Shown: positions 44,462 through 53,320 of the stretch, in pieces
Position numbering within the stretch: the first letter of the stretch is position 1
Layout of the letters: each line of letters starts with the position of its first letter
Source: Nocardioides szechwanensis
GTDB lineage: Bacteria; Actinomycetota; Actinomycetes; Propionibacteriales; Nocardioidaceae
DNA length: 64,000 nucleotides
Assembly: GCF_900103935.1 (NCBI RefSeq)
Contig: NZ_FNIC01000004.1
Span: 347,220 to 411,219, forward strand
Direction of reading: 5' to 3'
The notes under the pieces: generated by a model
What the model saw: the letters and a program-made list of their open reading frames with translations, nothing else
What the model was told of the DNA's origin: nothing
Databases searched by the model: none
Position numbers and translations under genes: made by a program

Positions 44462-46492
44462 TCAGTCGCGGTAGACCATCGGGCCCAGCGTCCCCTCGGT
44501 GGACTTGCGCGGCGCCAGGACGCGTCCGCCTCCGGGCAGCACCCGGAAGGACCGTCCCGTCGAGTCGATCACGCGTAGCCCCTTCCCGCTGAGAGCGACC
44601 ACCAGGTCGTCGTCCCCGTCGCCGTCGACGTCCACCACGCTGGTCTGGCGCGGGTAGAACTCGTCGCGCAGCTCGTCCGCCCAGACCTGCGAGGTGAAGC
44701 GCCGGCCGGTCCACGACATCAAGGTCACCTGGGGCCCGATGTCGGACATGCTGAGCTCGTCGACGCCGTCGCCGTCGAAGTCGCCGGCCCGCCAGGTGGC
44801 GTACCTCGTCTCGTCGGGGACCCGCTGCGGCTCGCCCTTCTGCTCGAAGGCGGTGCCGGTCGAGGCGAGCAGCCGGTAGCGGGGTGCTCGCTCGTCGGGC
44901 TCTAGCACGTGGACGAGGTCGGCCAGGCCGTCGCCGGTCAGGTCGCCGACGGTCAGCTGGTTGTAGGACCCGATGCCGTCCGGGGCCTCGCCGTCGAACC
45001 ACCGCCTGCTGGCGGCCAGTGTCCCGTCCTTGCGGGCGTGGGCGACCACCACCAGGAGGCGCCCCGCCCCGAGGGTCGCGAGACCGACGTCGTCGAGGCC
45101 GTCGCCGTCCATGTCCGCCACGAACGGGGTTGTGGCGGCCAGCAGGTCACCCACGACGGGGGAGTCGAGCAGCGACGACGGCGCCTCGCCGGTGGCGAGG
45201 TTGACCGTGACTCGCAACGTCGGCGCCTCCCCGTCGACGGTCACGACGTCGATCCGCCCGTCGCCGTCGACGTCGCCGATGACCGACGGGTACCTCGCCT
45301 GCGGCAGCGGCTTGGGCGCCCCGAACGTCGTGGCCCCGTCGGAGCTCAGCAGCCAGCCCCCGTCGTACGTCACCGTGGCGAAGTCGCCGAAGCCGTCGCC
45401 GTCGAGGTCGCCGGTCACGATCGGCTCCGGCTCGGGGTCGGGGGTGGAGGTCGTCGTAGGGGTGGGGTCCGCGGTCGGGTCGGCGCCGGCCCCGGCGGCC
45501 GGCGACTGGTCGTCGGGCCGGAGCAGCAGCGCCGCGGTGGCCCCGCCGGCGACGAGCGCGACGGCGAGCACCGCGCCGAGCACCTGACGGCGCCGCCTCC
45601 GCCCCTGGGCAAGGACCCGCGGTGGCTGCGACGGGCTCGACGGGGTGAGCCCGCCGCCGAGTGCCCGCAGGGCGTCGCGCAGCTCGGCGGCCGAGCCGTA
45701 GCGGTGTGCCGGGTCCTTGGCAAGGGACCGCGCCAGCACCTCGTTGACGCCCCGGGTGAGCTGGTCGTCGCCCGGCAGCTGGGGCACGGGCTGCTGGAGG
45801 TGGGCCATCGCGACCTGCACGTCGGCTCCGGTGTACGGCGGCCGGCCGGTGAGCGTCTCGAAGAGCAGGCAGCCCACGGAGTAGAGGTCGCTGGCCGGCG
45901 TCCCGCGCTGGCCGGCGGCCCGCTCCGGTGCCAGGTAGTTCCAGGTGCCGGCGATGGCGCCGGCGGTGGTCAGACCGGTGGTCTCGGTGTGCGCGACGCC
46001 GAAGTCGCAGAGGAAGACGTGGAGGCGGTCGGTGCGACGGTCGCGCAGCAGCACGTTGGCCGGCTTCACGTCGCGGTGGATCACCCCGACCGCGTGGGCG
46101 GCCGCGAGGGCGTCGGCGACCTGCGCGCACACCCGGAACGCCAGCGGCGGCGCCAGCGGACCGCCCTCGCGCAGGAGCCGGCCGAGGTCGCCTCCGGCCG
46201 CGTGCTGGGTGACCAGGTAGGGCCAGCCGTCCTGCTCGCCGTGGTCGTAGATGGAGATGACGTGGGGTGAGTCCAGCCGGGCCAGGATCGACGCCTCGCG
46301 CTGGAAGCGGCCCAGGAACGTGGGGGAGGTCGCGACGTGCGCGAGCATCACCTTCAGCGCGACCGGCCGGTTGAGCCGCAGGTCCGTGGCGGCGAAGACC
46401 ATGCCCATCCCGCCCACGCCGAGGACGCTGTCGATCCGGTAGTGCCCGACCACGTCGCCGGGCTGTGGCTGGCCGATGGGTGGTTGGCTCAT
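44462..46492 (-). CDS. membrane Ser/Thr protein kinase with extracytoplasmic FG-GAP/VCBS-like repeats, 676 aa
   Basis: A Hanks-type kinase domain occupies about 17-280: Gly loop GVGGMG (25-30), Lys47, catalytic loop HRDVKPANVLL, DFG in CDFGVAH and GTWNYLAPE in the activation segment. One membrane helix (about 300-320) follows. The rest is outside: a Thr/Pro linker and six Asp-rich calcium-type loops (GDLDGDGFGDF, GDVDGDGRID, ADMDGDGLDD, GDLTGDGLAD, GDFDGDGVDE, VDVDGDGDDD) arranged like FG-GAP blades of a beta-propeller, instead of the PASTA repeats of PknB. A receptor role is inferred. It lies 10 nt downstream of a paralogue. Confidence 0.9.
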   Translation of the reverse strand: MSQPPIGQPQPGDVVGHYRIDSVLGVGGMGMVFAATDLRLNRPVALKVMLAHVATSPTFLGRFQREASILARLDSPHVISIYDHGEQDGWPYLVTQHAAGGDLGRLLREGGPLAPPLAFRVCAQVADALAAAHAVGVIHRDVKPANVLLRDRRTDRLHVFLCDFGVAHTETTGLTTAGAIAGTWNYLAPERAAGQRGTPASDLYSVGCLLFETLTGRPPYTGADVQVAMAHLQQPVPQLPGDDQLTRGVNEVLARSLAKDPAHRYGSAAELRDALRALGGGLTPSSPSQPPRVLAQGRRRRRQVLGAVLAVALVAGGATAALLLRPDDQSPAAGAGADPTADPTPTTTSTPDPEPEPIVTGDLDGDGFGDFATVTYDGGWLLSSDGATTFGAPKPLPQARYPSVIGDVDGDGRIDVVTVDGEAPTLRVTVNLATGEAPSSLLDSPVVGDLLAATTPFVADMDGDGLDDVGLATLGAGRLLVVVAHARKDGTLAASRRWFDGEAPDGIGSYNQLTVGDLTGDGLADLVHVLEPDERAPRYRLLASTGTAFEQKGEPQRVPDETRYATWRAGDFDGDGVDELSMSDIGPQVTLMSWTGRRFTSQVWADELRDEFYPRQTSVVDVDGDGDDDLVVALSGKGLRVIDSTGRSFRVLPGGGRVLAPRKSTEGTLGPMVYRD

Positions 46493-46502
46493 GAGTGGGG
46501 GC

Positions 46503-48716
46503 TCACGGGAAGGTCTCGCCGAAGGCCTCGGTGCCGTACGTGTCGACCAGGTCGAAGCGCCAGGTGGCCCAGGTGGTGGCGTTGTCGAAACGCTTGCCGG
46601 TGGAGAGGGCGACCTGGAGCTCGGAGACCTTCGGGGTGGCCGACGGGCCGATCGCCAGGATGTCGTCGAGCCCGTCGCCGTCGTAGTCGCCGACGGCGAT
46701 GTCCGAGTCGTAGAAGGAGTTGGCCACCATCGGCAGCAGGCCCCATCCCTTCGGCCGCCTCATCCCGGAGTCGCCGTGGTCGAGGACGCCGATCTGCATG
46801 AAGGTGTCCCGGTCCTGGACCAGGCCGAGCTCGATGTCCTCGTCGCCGTCGAAGTCGCCCGACACGAACGCGTGGCCGATCGTGGACGGGAAGGTCCGGG
46901 GCTCGCCGTCGGAGACGAAGCCGCCCGTGGCCCGGCCCAGGTGGACCTCGAGGGTCGAGCTGTAGTGGTAGTTCCGGTCCGGGTCGTCGGACGTGGTGAG
47001 GACCGCGACGTCGGCCAGGCCGTCACCGTCGAAGTCCCCGACCTCGACCTCGGAGTCCTCGTAGCCGGTCCCGATGGAGATCACCGGCCGCGGGTCCCGG
47101 AGCTTGGTGTGGGGTGCCGTGCCGGTGGACGTGGCGACCCACAGGCGCATCGCCTTCTTGCCCCAGGCCAGGAGCAGCAGGTCCTCGTCGCCGTCGCCGT
47201 CCGCGTCGGTCGGGAACTGGGTGACGTAGGTGCCGCCGGTCGGACGCGGGAGCCGCTGGCTCAGGGAGGACCCGCTGCTGAGCTCGGCGGTGACCGTGAT
47301 GGCACCACGCCGGGCGGGGGTGTCGACCGCGATCGTCTCGAGCACGTCGTCGCCGTCGAGGTCGCCCAGGGCGAGGTCCCGGTTGACGTCCGTGGGGCTC
47401 GGGTCGGGACGCTTCGCGGGGTCGACGAAGGCGCTGCCGGTGGAGGTCCACGAGAACAGCTGGTAGGCGCCCCTCCCCTCTTTCGGCTGGCCCTTCTTCG
47501 GCTGGACGAACTCGCGCAGCGCGACGTCGCCGATGCCGTCGCCGTCCAGGTCGCCGGTCACCGGTCCGACCACGGGAGGCGGCTCGAGGCTCGGGCTCGG
47601 GCTGTCCGAGCCGCTGGAGGTGCTCGTGGTGGGGTCGGCGCCAGGCGAGGCAGGGCCGGAGGGGTCGTCGCCGGTGAGCGTGACCGCCACGATGCCGCCG
47701 GCCACGGCCAGCACCGCGAGACAGGTGGCGGCGACCACGAGCGCCGTACGGCGTCGGCGCGGCGGGGGGAGAGGCGAGCCCGGGGGGAGGGAGCCCAGGC
47801 TGATCCGGTCCAACGAGACGCGGTCGGGCGTGACCGCAGGCGGTGCCGTGGGCACGGGCCGCACTCCTGTGCTCGGGATCGCGGCGGCGGCGAGCAGGTC
47901 GGTGCGTACGGCGTCCGCGTCGGCGTAGCGGGCCCGGGGGTCCTTGGCGAGGGTGTTGGCGAGGATCGCGTTGACGTGGCGAGTGAACGGGTCCCCGGCA
48001 GGACTGTCGGCCAGCTGCGGCACCGGCGCCTGCTGATGGGCGATCGCGATCTCGACGTCCGTGCCACCGAAGGGCGCCTTGCCGGTGAGTGCCGCCCACA
48101 GCAGGCAGCCCAGGGCGTAGAGGTCGGAGGAGACCGTGCCGGGGGCACCCGTGCCGCACTCGGGGGCGAGGTAGCTCCACGTGCCCGACACCGAGCCCGG
48201 AGCGGTCAGGCCCTCGCTGTCGGTGCGCGCGATCCCGAAGTCGCAGAGGTAGGCGTGCACGTCGAGGGTGTCGGCGTCCCGCAGCAGCACGTTGGTCGGC
48301 TTGACGTCGCGGTGGACGACGCCGGCCCGGTGGGCGTCGGCGAGCGCGTCGGCCACCTGCGCGCAGACCTCGGCCGCGAGCTTGGGCGGCATCGGGCCCC
48401 TGGCCGCGAGCAGCCCGCCCAGGTCGCCACCGCCGACGTACTGGGCCGCGAGGTAGGGGCAGCCGTCCTGCTCGCCGTAGTCGAAGATCGCGATCACGTG
48501 CGGGGAGTTGAGCCGCGCCAGCAGTGCCGCCTCCCGCTCGAAGCGGGCCAGGAACTCCGCCGAGCCTCCGAGGGCCGCCGACACGACCTTGAGGGCGACC
48601 CGGCGGTCGAAGGCGGTGTCGGTCGCCGAGAAGACCACGCCCATGCCGCCCTGCCCGATCTGGGCGTCGATGCGGTAACGACCGAAGACGTCACCGACAC
48701 GGGGGAACTGGGCCAT
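46503..48716 (-). CDS. membrane Ser/Thr protein kinase with extracytoplasmic FG-GAP/VCBS-like repeats, 737 aa
   Basis: A paralogue of the next gene. Kinase domain about 10-275 with GQGGMG (21-26), Lys43, HRDVKPTNVLL, CDFGIAR and GTWSYLAPE; all catalytic residues are present. A Ser/Pro linker, a membrane helix (about 325-347) and an extracytoplasmic region with six Asp-rich loops (GDLDGDGIGD, GDLDGDDVLE, TDADGDGDED, GDFDGDGLAD, GDFDGDEDIE, GDYDGDGLDD) follow. ATG 48716 has GGAAGGAAGAG upstream; an in-frame extension to 48749 overlaps nothing but lacks a site. The two kinases are probably one transcript and may form heterodimers. Confidence 0.9.
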   Translation of the reverse strand: MAQFPRVGDVFGRYRIDAQIGQGGMGVVFSATDTAFDRRVALKVVSAALGGSAEFLARFEREAALLARLNSPHVIAIFDYGEQDGCPYLAAQYVGGGDLGGLLAARGPMPPKLAAEVCAQVADALADAHRAGVVHRDVKPTNVLLRDADTLDVHAYLCDFGIARTDSEGLTAPGSVSGTWSYLAPECGTGAPGTVSSDLYALGCLLWAALTGKAPFGGTDVEIAIAHQQAPVPQLADSPAGDPFTRHVNAILANTLAKDPRARYADADAVRTDLLAAAAIPSTGVRPVPTAPPAVTPDRVSLDRISLGSLPPGSPLPPPRRRRTALVVAATCLAVLAVAGGIVAVTLTGDDPSGPASPGADPTTSTSSGSDSPSPSLEPPPVVGPVTGDLDGDGIGDVALREFVQPKKGQPKEGRGAYQLFSWTSTGSAFVDPAKRPDPSPTDVNRDLALGDLDGDDVLETIAVDTPARRGAITVTAELSSGSSLSQRLPRPTGGTYVTQFPTDADGDGDEDLLLLAWGKKAMRLWVATSTGTAPHTKLRDPRPVISIGTGYEDSEVEVGDFDGDGLADVAVLTTSDDPDRNYHYSSTLEVHLGRATGGFVSDGEPRTFPSTIGHAFVSGDFDGDEDIELGLVQDRDTFMQIGVLDHGDSGMRRPKGWGLLPMVANSFYDSDIAVGDYDGDGLDDILAIGPSATPKVSELQVALSTGKRFDNATTWATWRFDLVDTYGTEAFGETFP

Positions 48717-48749
48717 GGACTCTTCCTTCCCGAGTGAGACCGGCGGCAA

Positions 48750-49268
48750 TCATGCCTGGTCGAGTCCGGCCACTGTGCGCGCGTTGGCCCGGAAGGCGCC
48801 TCTGACCGAGGCCGCGCCGTCGAGGTAGACACCTACGAACAGCGCGTCCCTCAGCAGGACCAGGCTCGCGGCGGCACGGGCGGGATCGGGGTGCCGGTTC
48901 GCGGTCGCGAGCGCGGTCAGCGTCGCGCGGAACCAGTCGCGTTGTCGACGCACGACGGCGCGCACGTCGCTCTCGGGGTCGGGGTACTCCGCACTCGCGT
49001 TGATGAACGGGCAGCCGCGGTCGTGGTGGCGGCTGGCGTCCTCGACGATGCCGTCGATGACCCACTCCAGCAGCTCGCGCGGGCTGCCGCCCGCTTCCTC
49101 TGCCTGGGCGAAGTGGTCGCGGATGGTGGCGTCCTCGCGCTCGAGGTAGGCCACGACCAGCGCCTGCTTGCCAGAAAAGTGGCGGTACATCGTGGCTCGG
49201 GTGACGCCGGCCTCACCGAGCACGCGGTCCACCCCCACGCCCGTGATGCCTTCGCGATAGAAGAGGGC
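48750..49268 (-). pseudogene. TetR-family regulator lacking its N-terminal helix (5' truncated)
   Basis: The reading frame encodes a clear TetR protein from ALFYREGITGVGVDRVLGEA onward, including the HTH (VDRVLGEAGVTRATMYRHF) and the ligand domain with RGCPFINASAEY. The first 20-25 residues that normally form helix 1 are absent: upstream the frame reads unrelated residues and meets a stop at 49290-49292. The first possible start is GTG 49238, inside the HTH. A shortened 162-aa product could be made but would miss part of the DNA-binding core. The natural divergent partner is the damaged hydrolase next to it. Confidence 0.75.
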
Positions 49269-49282
49269 ACCCCAACCCCGCC

Positions 49283-50010
49283 AGCACCGTCACCGAGCGC
49301 GAGGCCACCGCCGTCGCCGCCGCCAACGGCTCGGGCCTGGTGACCAGGCGTCGTACCCCGAGGCACACTCGACGCCCGGCTCCCTAGCCGGCACCTCGGT
49401 CGCCGACGTCGCCGACCACGTGGCCGAGGTCATCGCCGGTCTGGACAAGAAGCCCGTCGTCATCGGGCACTCGTTCGGCGGTCTGCTCGCCCAGATGATC
49501 GCCGGCCGCGGCCTGGCCTCGGCCACTGTCGCGATCGACCCCGCCCCGAGCCGGGGCGTCCTCCCGCTTCCGTTCTCGGCCCTCAAGGCGGCGTTCCCGG
49601 TGCTCGGCAACCCGGTCAACCGGGGCCGGACGGTGACCTTGACCTTTGAGCAGTTCCGGTTCGGCTTCGCCAACGCGGTGCCCGAGGACGAGGCGCACCA
49701 CCTCTACGAGACCTTCCACACCCCGGCGCCGGGACGCCCGCTCTTCCAGGCGGCAACTGCGAACCTCTACCCGCGAACGGTCGCCAAGGTGGACAACAAG
49801 GCCCCGTTTCGCGGCCCGATGCTCGTCATCTCTGGCGAGCAGGACAACATCGTCCCCTGGGCACTGGCCAACGCCGCGTACAAGCGGCAGGTCAAGAGCA
49901 GCTGGCCGACCGAGATCGTCGAGATCCCCGGACGGGGCCACTCGCTGGTCATCGACTCCGGGTGGCGCGAGGTCGCGGACCCGGCGCTGGAGTTCCTGGC
50001 GCGGCACTAA
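49283..50010 (+). pseudogene. alpha/beta hydrolase remnant (start lost, internal deletion with frameshift)
   Basis: From about 49336 one frame encodes the body of a hydrolase: GDQASYPEAHSTPG, the nucleophile elbow VVIGHSFGGLLAQM, AIDPAPSRGVLPLP, the acid in SGEQDNIVPW and the His in PGRGHSLVID. The N-terminal part with the oxyanion HG motif is missing. A different frame at 49283-49340 (TVTEREATAVAAANGSG) resembles the usual N-terminus of this family, so about 100 bp appear deleted at about 49338 with a frame change. GTG 49420 could restart a 196-residue fragment that keeps the triad but not the oxyanion strand. Confidence 0.7.
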
Positions 50011-50013
50011 AGT
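50008..50013 (+). promoter_or_regulatory. -10 box TAAAGT of leaderless purD promoter
   Basis: TAAAGT overlaps the stop codon of the hydrolase remnant and lies 8 nt before GTG 50022. Confidence 0.5.
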
Positions 50014-50021
50014 AGGCGCAC

Positions 50022-51257
50022 GTGAAGACTCTCGTGATCGGCAACGGCGGCCGTGAGCACGCGCTCGCCCGGGCTCTGGCCCTCGACCCGGCGGTGACCG
50101 AGGTGCACGTGGCCCCCGGCAACCCCGGCACCGCCGCCGTCGCCACGCTCCACGACGTCGACCCCATGGACGGTGGAGCGGTCGCCGAGCTGGCCGTGCG
50201 GCTGGGCATCGACCTGGTCGTGGTCGGCCCCGAGGCGCCGCTGGTGGCGGGGGTCTCCGACGCCGTGACCGCCCGTGGGATCGCGGTCTTCGGCCCGTCC
50301 GGCGCGGCCGCCCGGCTCGAGGGCTCCAAGGCGTTCGCCAAGGAGGTCATGGCGGCCGCGGGCGTGCCCACGGCGCGCTCCTTCGTCTGCGTCGACGATG
50401 AGGAGGCCGAGCGTGCGCTCGTCGAGTTCGGCCCGCCGTACGTCGTCAAGGACGACGGCCTCGCCGCCGGCAAGGGGGTCGTGGTGACCGAGGACCACGC
50501 CCTGGCCCTGGCCCACGCGACGTCCTGCGAACGGGCCGTGATCGAGGAGTACCTCGACGGCCCCGAGGTCTCACTCTTCGGCATCACCGACGGCGTCACC
50601 GTCTACCCGCTCCAGCCGGCCCAGGACTTCAAGCGGATCCACGACGGCGACCGCGGGCCCAACACCGGCGGCATGGGTGCCTACACGCCCCTGCCCTGGG
50701 CGCCAGCCGACCTGGTCGCCGAGGTCCTGGCCACCGTGCTCCAGCCGACCGTGGACGAGATGGCTCGGAGGGGTACGCCGTTCACCGGTCTGCTCTACGC
50801 CGGGCTCGCGCTCACCTCCAAGGGCATGCGCGTCGTGGAGTTCAACGCCCGCTTCGGCGACCCCGAGACCCAGCCACTGCTGGCCCTCCTCGACGCTCCT
50901 CTGTCGCCGCTGCTCTACGCGGCGGCCACCGGCACCCTGGCCGAGGTCCCGCCGCCGGTGTGGAAGCGCGGCGCCGCCGTGGCCGTCGTGATGGCGAGCG
51001 CCGGCTACCCCGAGAGCTCCTCCAGCGGCGACGTGATCACCGGTATCGACGCCGCCGAGACGATCGACGGGGTGCACGTGATCCAGGCGGGCACTGCTCT
51101 CGATGAGGGCGATCTGGTCACTGCCGGGGGCCGGGTGCTCGCGGTGATCGCGACCGGGGAGTCCGTGGCCGCCGCCCGCGACGCGGCGTACGACGGCGTC
51201 GCGCAGGTCCACTTCGACGGCGCGCAGCACCGCACCGACATCGCGTCCTCCGTCTGA
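50022..51257 (+). CDS. purD: phosphoribosylamine-glycine ligase PurD, 411 aa
   Basis: GAR synthetase, the second step of purine synthesis (PRA + glycine + ATP). An ATP-grasp protein: the N-domain opens with LVIGNGGREHALARAL, the linker has VGPEAPLVAG, ATP-binding segments include VVKDDGLAAGKGVVV, and the signature RFGDPETQPLLALL is present, with PNTGGMGAYTP in between. Length is typical. GTG start, probably leaderless. It is the first of the pur genes that extend to 60.5 kb, though separated from purB by a small gene and a long palindrome. Confidence 0.98.
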   Translation: MKTLVIGNGGREHALARALALDPAVTEVHVAPGNPGTAAVATLHDVDPMDGGAVAELAVRLGIDLVVVGPEAPLVAGVSDAVTARGIAVFGPSGAAARLEGSKAFAKEVMAAAGVPTARSFVCVDDEEAERALVEFGPPYVVKDDGLAAGKGVVVTEDHALALAHATSCERAVIEEYLDGPEVSLFGITDGVTVYPLQPAQDFKRIHDGDRGPNTGGMGAYTPLPWAPADLVAEVLATVLQPTVDEMARRGTPFTGLLYAGLALTSKGMRVVEFNARFGDPETQPLLALLDAPLSPLLYAAATGTLAEVPPPVWKRGAAVAVVMASAGYPESSSSGDVITGIDAAETIDGVHVIQAGTALDEGDLVTAGGRVLAVIATGESVAAARDAAYDGVAQVHFDGAQHRTDIASSV

Positions 51258-51291
51258 GGTCTCCCGGGCCTCCCCGGGGACAGGCTCCGCT

Positions 51292-51333
51292 GCACTCAGG
51301 AGAGGGGTCCACGTGGACCCCTCTCCTGAGTGC
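51292..51333. repeat. 42-bp perfect palindrome without loop
   Basis: The left half, GCACTCAGGAGAGGGGTCCA plus C (51292-51312), is exactly complementary to the right half (51313-51333): 21-bp arms with no spacer, centred on CCACGTGG. It lies 35 nt after purD and 72 nt before the next gene on the same strand. It may act as a terminator or cruciform site; there is no U-run. Confidence 0.93.
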
Positions 51334-51404
51334 GCAAGAAGGCCTCTCCACAGAGGCTGGAGGCTCCCTGTTGCGAGCGGTCGTGAGTGCCTACCGTCTG
51401 TCGG

Positions 51405-51890
51405 ATGCCCGACCCCGACCTGATCAGCTCCCGCGAGGCCGAGACCTGGCTCGGCTTGGCCAGACGGCAGGCGCGGCGGGTCCTGACGGCCGGTTTGGCT
51501 GGCCCGCCTGTGGTGACCCCGAGCGCCCATCTCTACAGGGCCGCCGACGTCGGTGACCTGAGCCGGTGGCCGCGCGTCGCCCTGGAGGAGGGGTGGGACC
51601 TGTCGGTATGGACACGTCTCTGGATCCGCATCGTCTGCGAGCGGGACGGCTGGCTGCCGTTCGTGGCCACGGTGGGCGGCTTTGTGGCGCTGGGGGCCGA
51701 GATCACCGCGGTGGCGCAGACGTCACCGCGACGGTGCCGCCTCGAGCTGCGGGACCCGGGGGCCTGGTTCGAGACGCTGAGGTCGACCCGCTTCCCCACT
51801 GGCCCCGGCCGCGACTGGGTGCTGCGTGGGTCGCCCTGCTCATCCAGGGGCTCGTCCGAGGGCCCGTCCATGGGAGAATGGCAGCCGTGA
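51405..51890 (+). CDS. uncharacterised protein with HTH-like N-terminus, 161 aa
   Basis: Not recognised. The first 55 residues (ISSREAETWLGLARRQARRV, then AHLYRAADVGDL) look like an excisionase/MerR-type helix-turn-helix that reads a DNA half-site. The middle contains a Trp-rich amphipathic part (WTRLWIRIVCERDGWLPFV). The C-terminal 20 residues are Ser/Gly-rich and lie where the purB start overlaps. ATG 51405 is the best start; a GTG at 51387-region has no advantage. It overlaps purB by 4 nt (GTGA, 51887-51890), so purB is coupled to it. Confidence 0.65.
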   Translation: MPDPDLISSREAETWLGLARRQARRVLTAGLAGPPVVTPSAHLYRAADVGDLSRWPRVALEEGWDLSVWTRLWIRIVCERDGWLPFVATVGGFVALGAEITAVAQTSPRRCRLELRDPGAWFETLRSTRFPTGPGRDWVLRGSPCSSRGSSEGPSMGEWQP

Positions 51891-53320
51891 CCGTCCCGAA
51901 TGTCCTCGCCACCCGCTACGCCGGGGCCGACCTCGCACAGATCTGGTCACCGGAGCACAAGATCGTGCTCGAGCGGCAGCTCTGGATCGCCGTCCTGAGA
52001 GCGCAGCGCGACCTCGGCATCGACGTGCCCGACGGGGTGGTCGAGGCCTACGAGGACGTCGTCGACAAGGTCGACCTCGAGTCGATCGCGGCCCGGGAGC
52101 GGGTCACCCGCCACGACGTGAAGGCGCGGATCGAGGAGTTCAACGCCCTCGCCAGCCACGAGCACATCCCTCTGCAGTACATCCATGCGGGCATGACCTC
52201 GCGCGACCTGACGGAGAACGTCGAGCAGCTACAGGTCCGCCAGTCCCTCGAGCTGCTGCGCGACCGCGCCGTGGCCACCCTGGCCCGGCTCGCGCGGCTG
52301 GCCGCGGAGCACGAGACCACCGTGATGGCCGGACGCAGCCACAACGTGGCGGCACAGGCGACCACGCTCGGCAAGCGGTTCGCCACCGTGGCCGACGAGA
52401 TGATGATCGCGCTCGAGCGCATCGAGGACCTGCTGCGGCGCTATCCGCTGCGCGGCATCAAGGGCCCGATGGGCACCGCCCAGGACATGCTCGACCTGCT
52501 CGACGGCGACGACGCCAAGCTGGCCGACCTCGAGCAGCGCGTGGCCGCACACCTCGGGTTCGAGCGGGTGCTGACCTCGGTCGGCCAGGTCTACCCGCGC
52601 TCCCTGGACCTCGACGTCGTGAGCGCGCTGGTGCAGCTCGTCGCCGGTCCCTCCAACCTCGCCACCACGATCCGGCTGATGGCGGGCAACGAGCTGGTGA
52701 CCGAGGGCTTCAAGGAGGGCCAGGTCGGCTCGTCGGCGATGCCGCACAAGATGAACAGCCGTTCTGCCGAGCGGGTCAACGGTCTGTCCGTCGTGCTCCG
52801 CGGCCACCTGTCGATGATCGGCGAGCTGGCCGGCGACCAGTGGAACGAGGGCGACGTCTCCGACTCCGTCGTACGCCGGGTCGCGCTGCCCGACGCGTTC
52901 TTCGCGGCCGACGGGCTGTTCCAGACGTTCCTCACCGTGCTCGACGAGTTCGGTGCCTTCCCCGCGGTGATCCAGCGCGAGCTCGACCGCTACCTGCCCT
53001 TCCTGGCCACCACCAAGGTGCTGATGGCCGCCGTGCGCAACGGCGTGGGCCGCGAGAGCGCGCACGAGGCGATCAAGGAGGCGGCGGTCGGCGTCGCGCT
53101 CGACATGCGCCGCGGCCAGGCCGACAACGACGTCTTCGCCCGGCTCGCGGCCGACGAGCGGCTCGGGCTCACCGCCGACCAGCTCGCCTCGCTGGTGGCC
53201 GACCCGATCACCTTCACCGGTGCCGCGGTCGCGCAGACCCAGAGTGTCGTACGCCGGGTGGCCGAGGTCGCCGCCCGCTACCCGGAGGCCGCGACCTACT
53301 CGCCCGGCGCGATCCTCTGA
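51887..53320 (+). CDS. purB: adenylosuccinate lyase PurB, 477 aa
   Basis: Cleaves SAICAR and adenylosuccinate in purine synthesis. A fumarase/aspartase-superfamily tetramer: HIPLQYIHAGMTSRDLTENV, the catalytic region AGRSHNVAAQATTLGKRF, and the superfamily signature GSSAMPHKMNSRSAERV. Start choice: GTG 51887 has GGGAGA 9 nt upstream and overlaps the preceding stop; ATG 51878 directly abuts that site, so it was not used. It sits in the pur region with purD before and purC after. Confidence 0.97.
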   Translation: MTVPNVLATRYAGADLAQIWSPEHKIVLERQLWIAVLRAQRDLGIDVPDGVVEAYEDVVDKVDLESIAARERVTRHDVKARIEEFNALASHEHIPLQYIHAGMTSRDLTENVEQLQVRQSLELLRDRAVATLARLARLAAEHETTVMAGRSHNVAAQATTLGKRFATVADEMMIALERIEDLLRRYPLRGIKGPMGTAQDMLDLLDGDDAKLADLEQRVAAHLGFERVLTSVGQVYPRSLDLDVVSALVQLVAGPSNLATTIRLMAGNELVTEGFKEGQVGSSAMPHKMNSRSAERVNGLSVVLRGHLSMIGELAGDQWNEGDVSDSVVRRVALPDAFFAADGLFQTFLTVLDEFGAFPAVIQRELDRYLPFLATTKVLMAAVRNGVGRESAHEAIKEAAVGVALDMRRGQADNDVFARLAADERLGLTADQLASLVADPITFTGAAVAQTQSVVRRVAEVAARYPEAATYSPGAIL

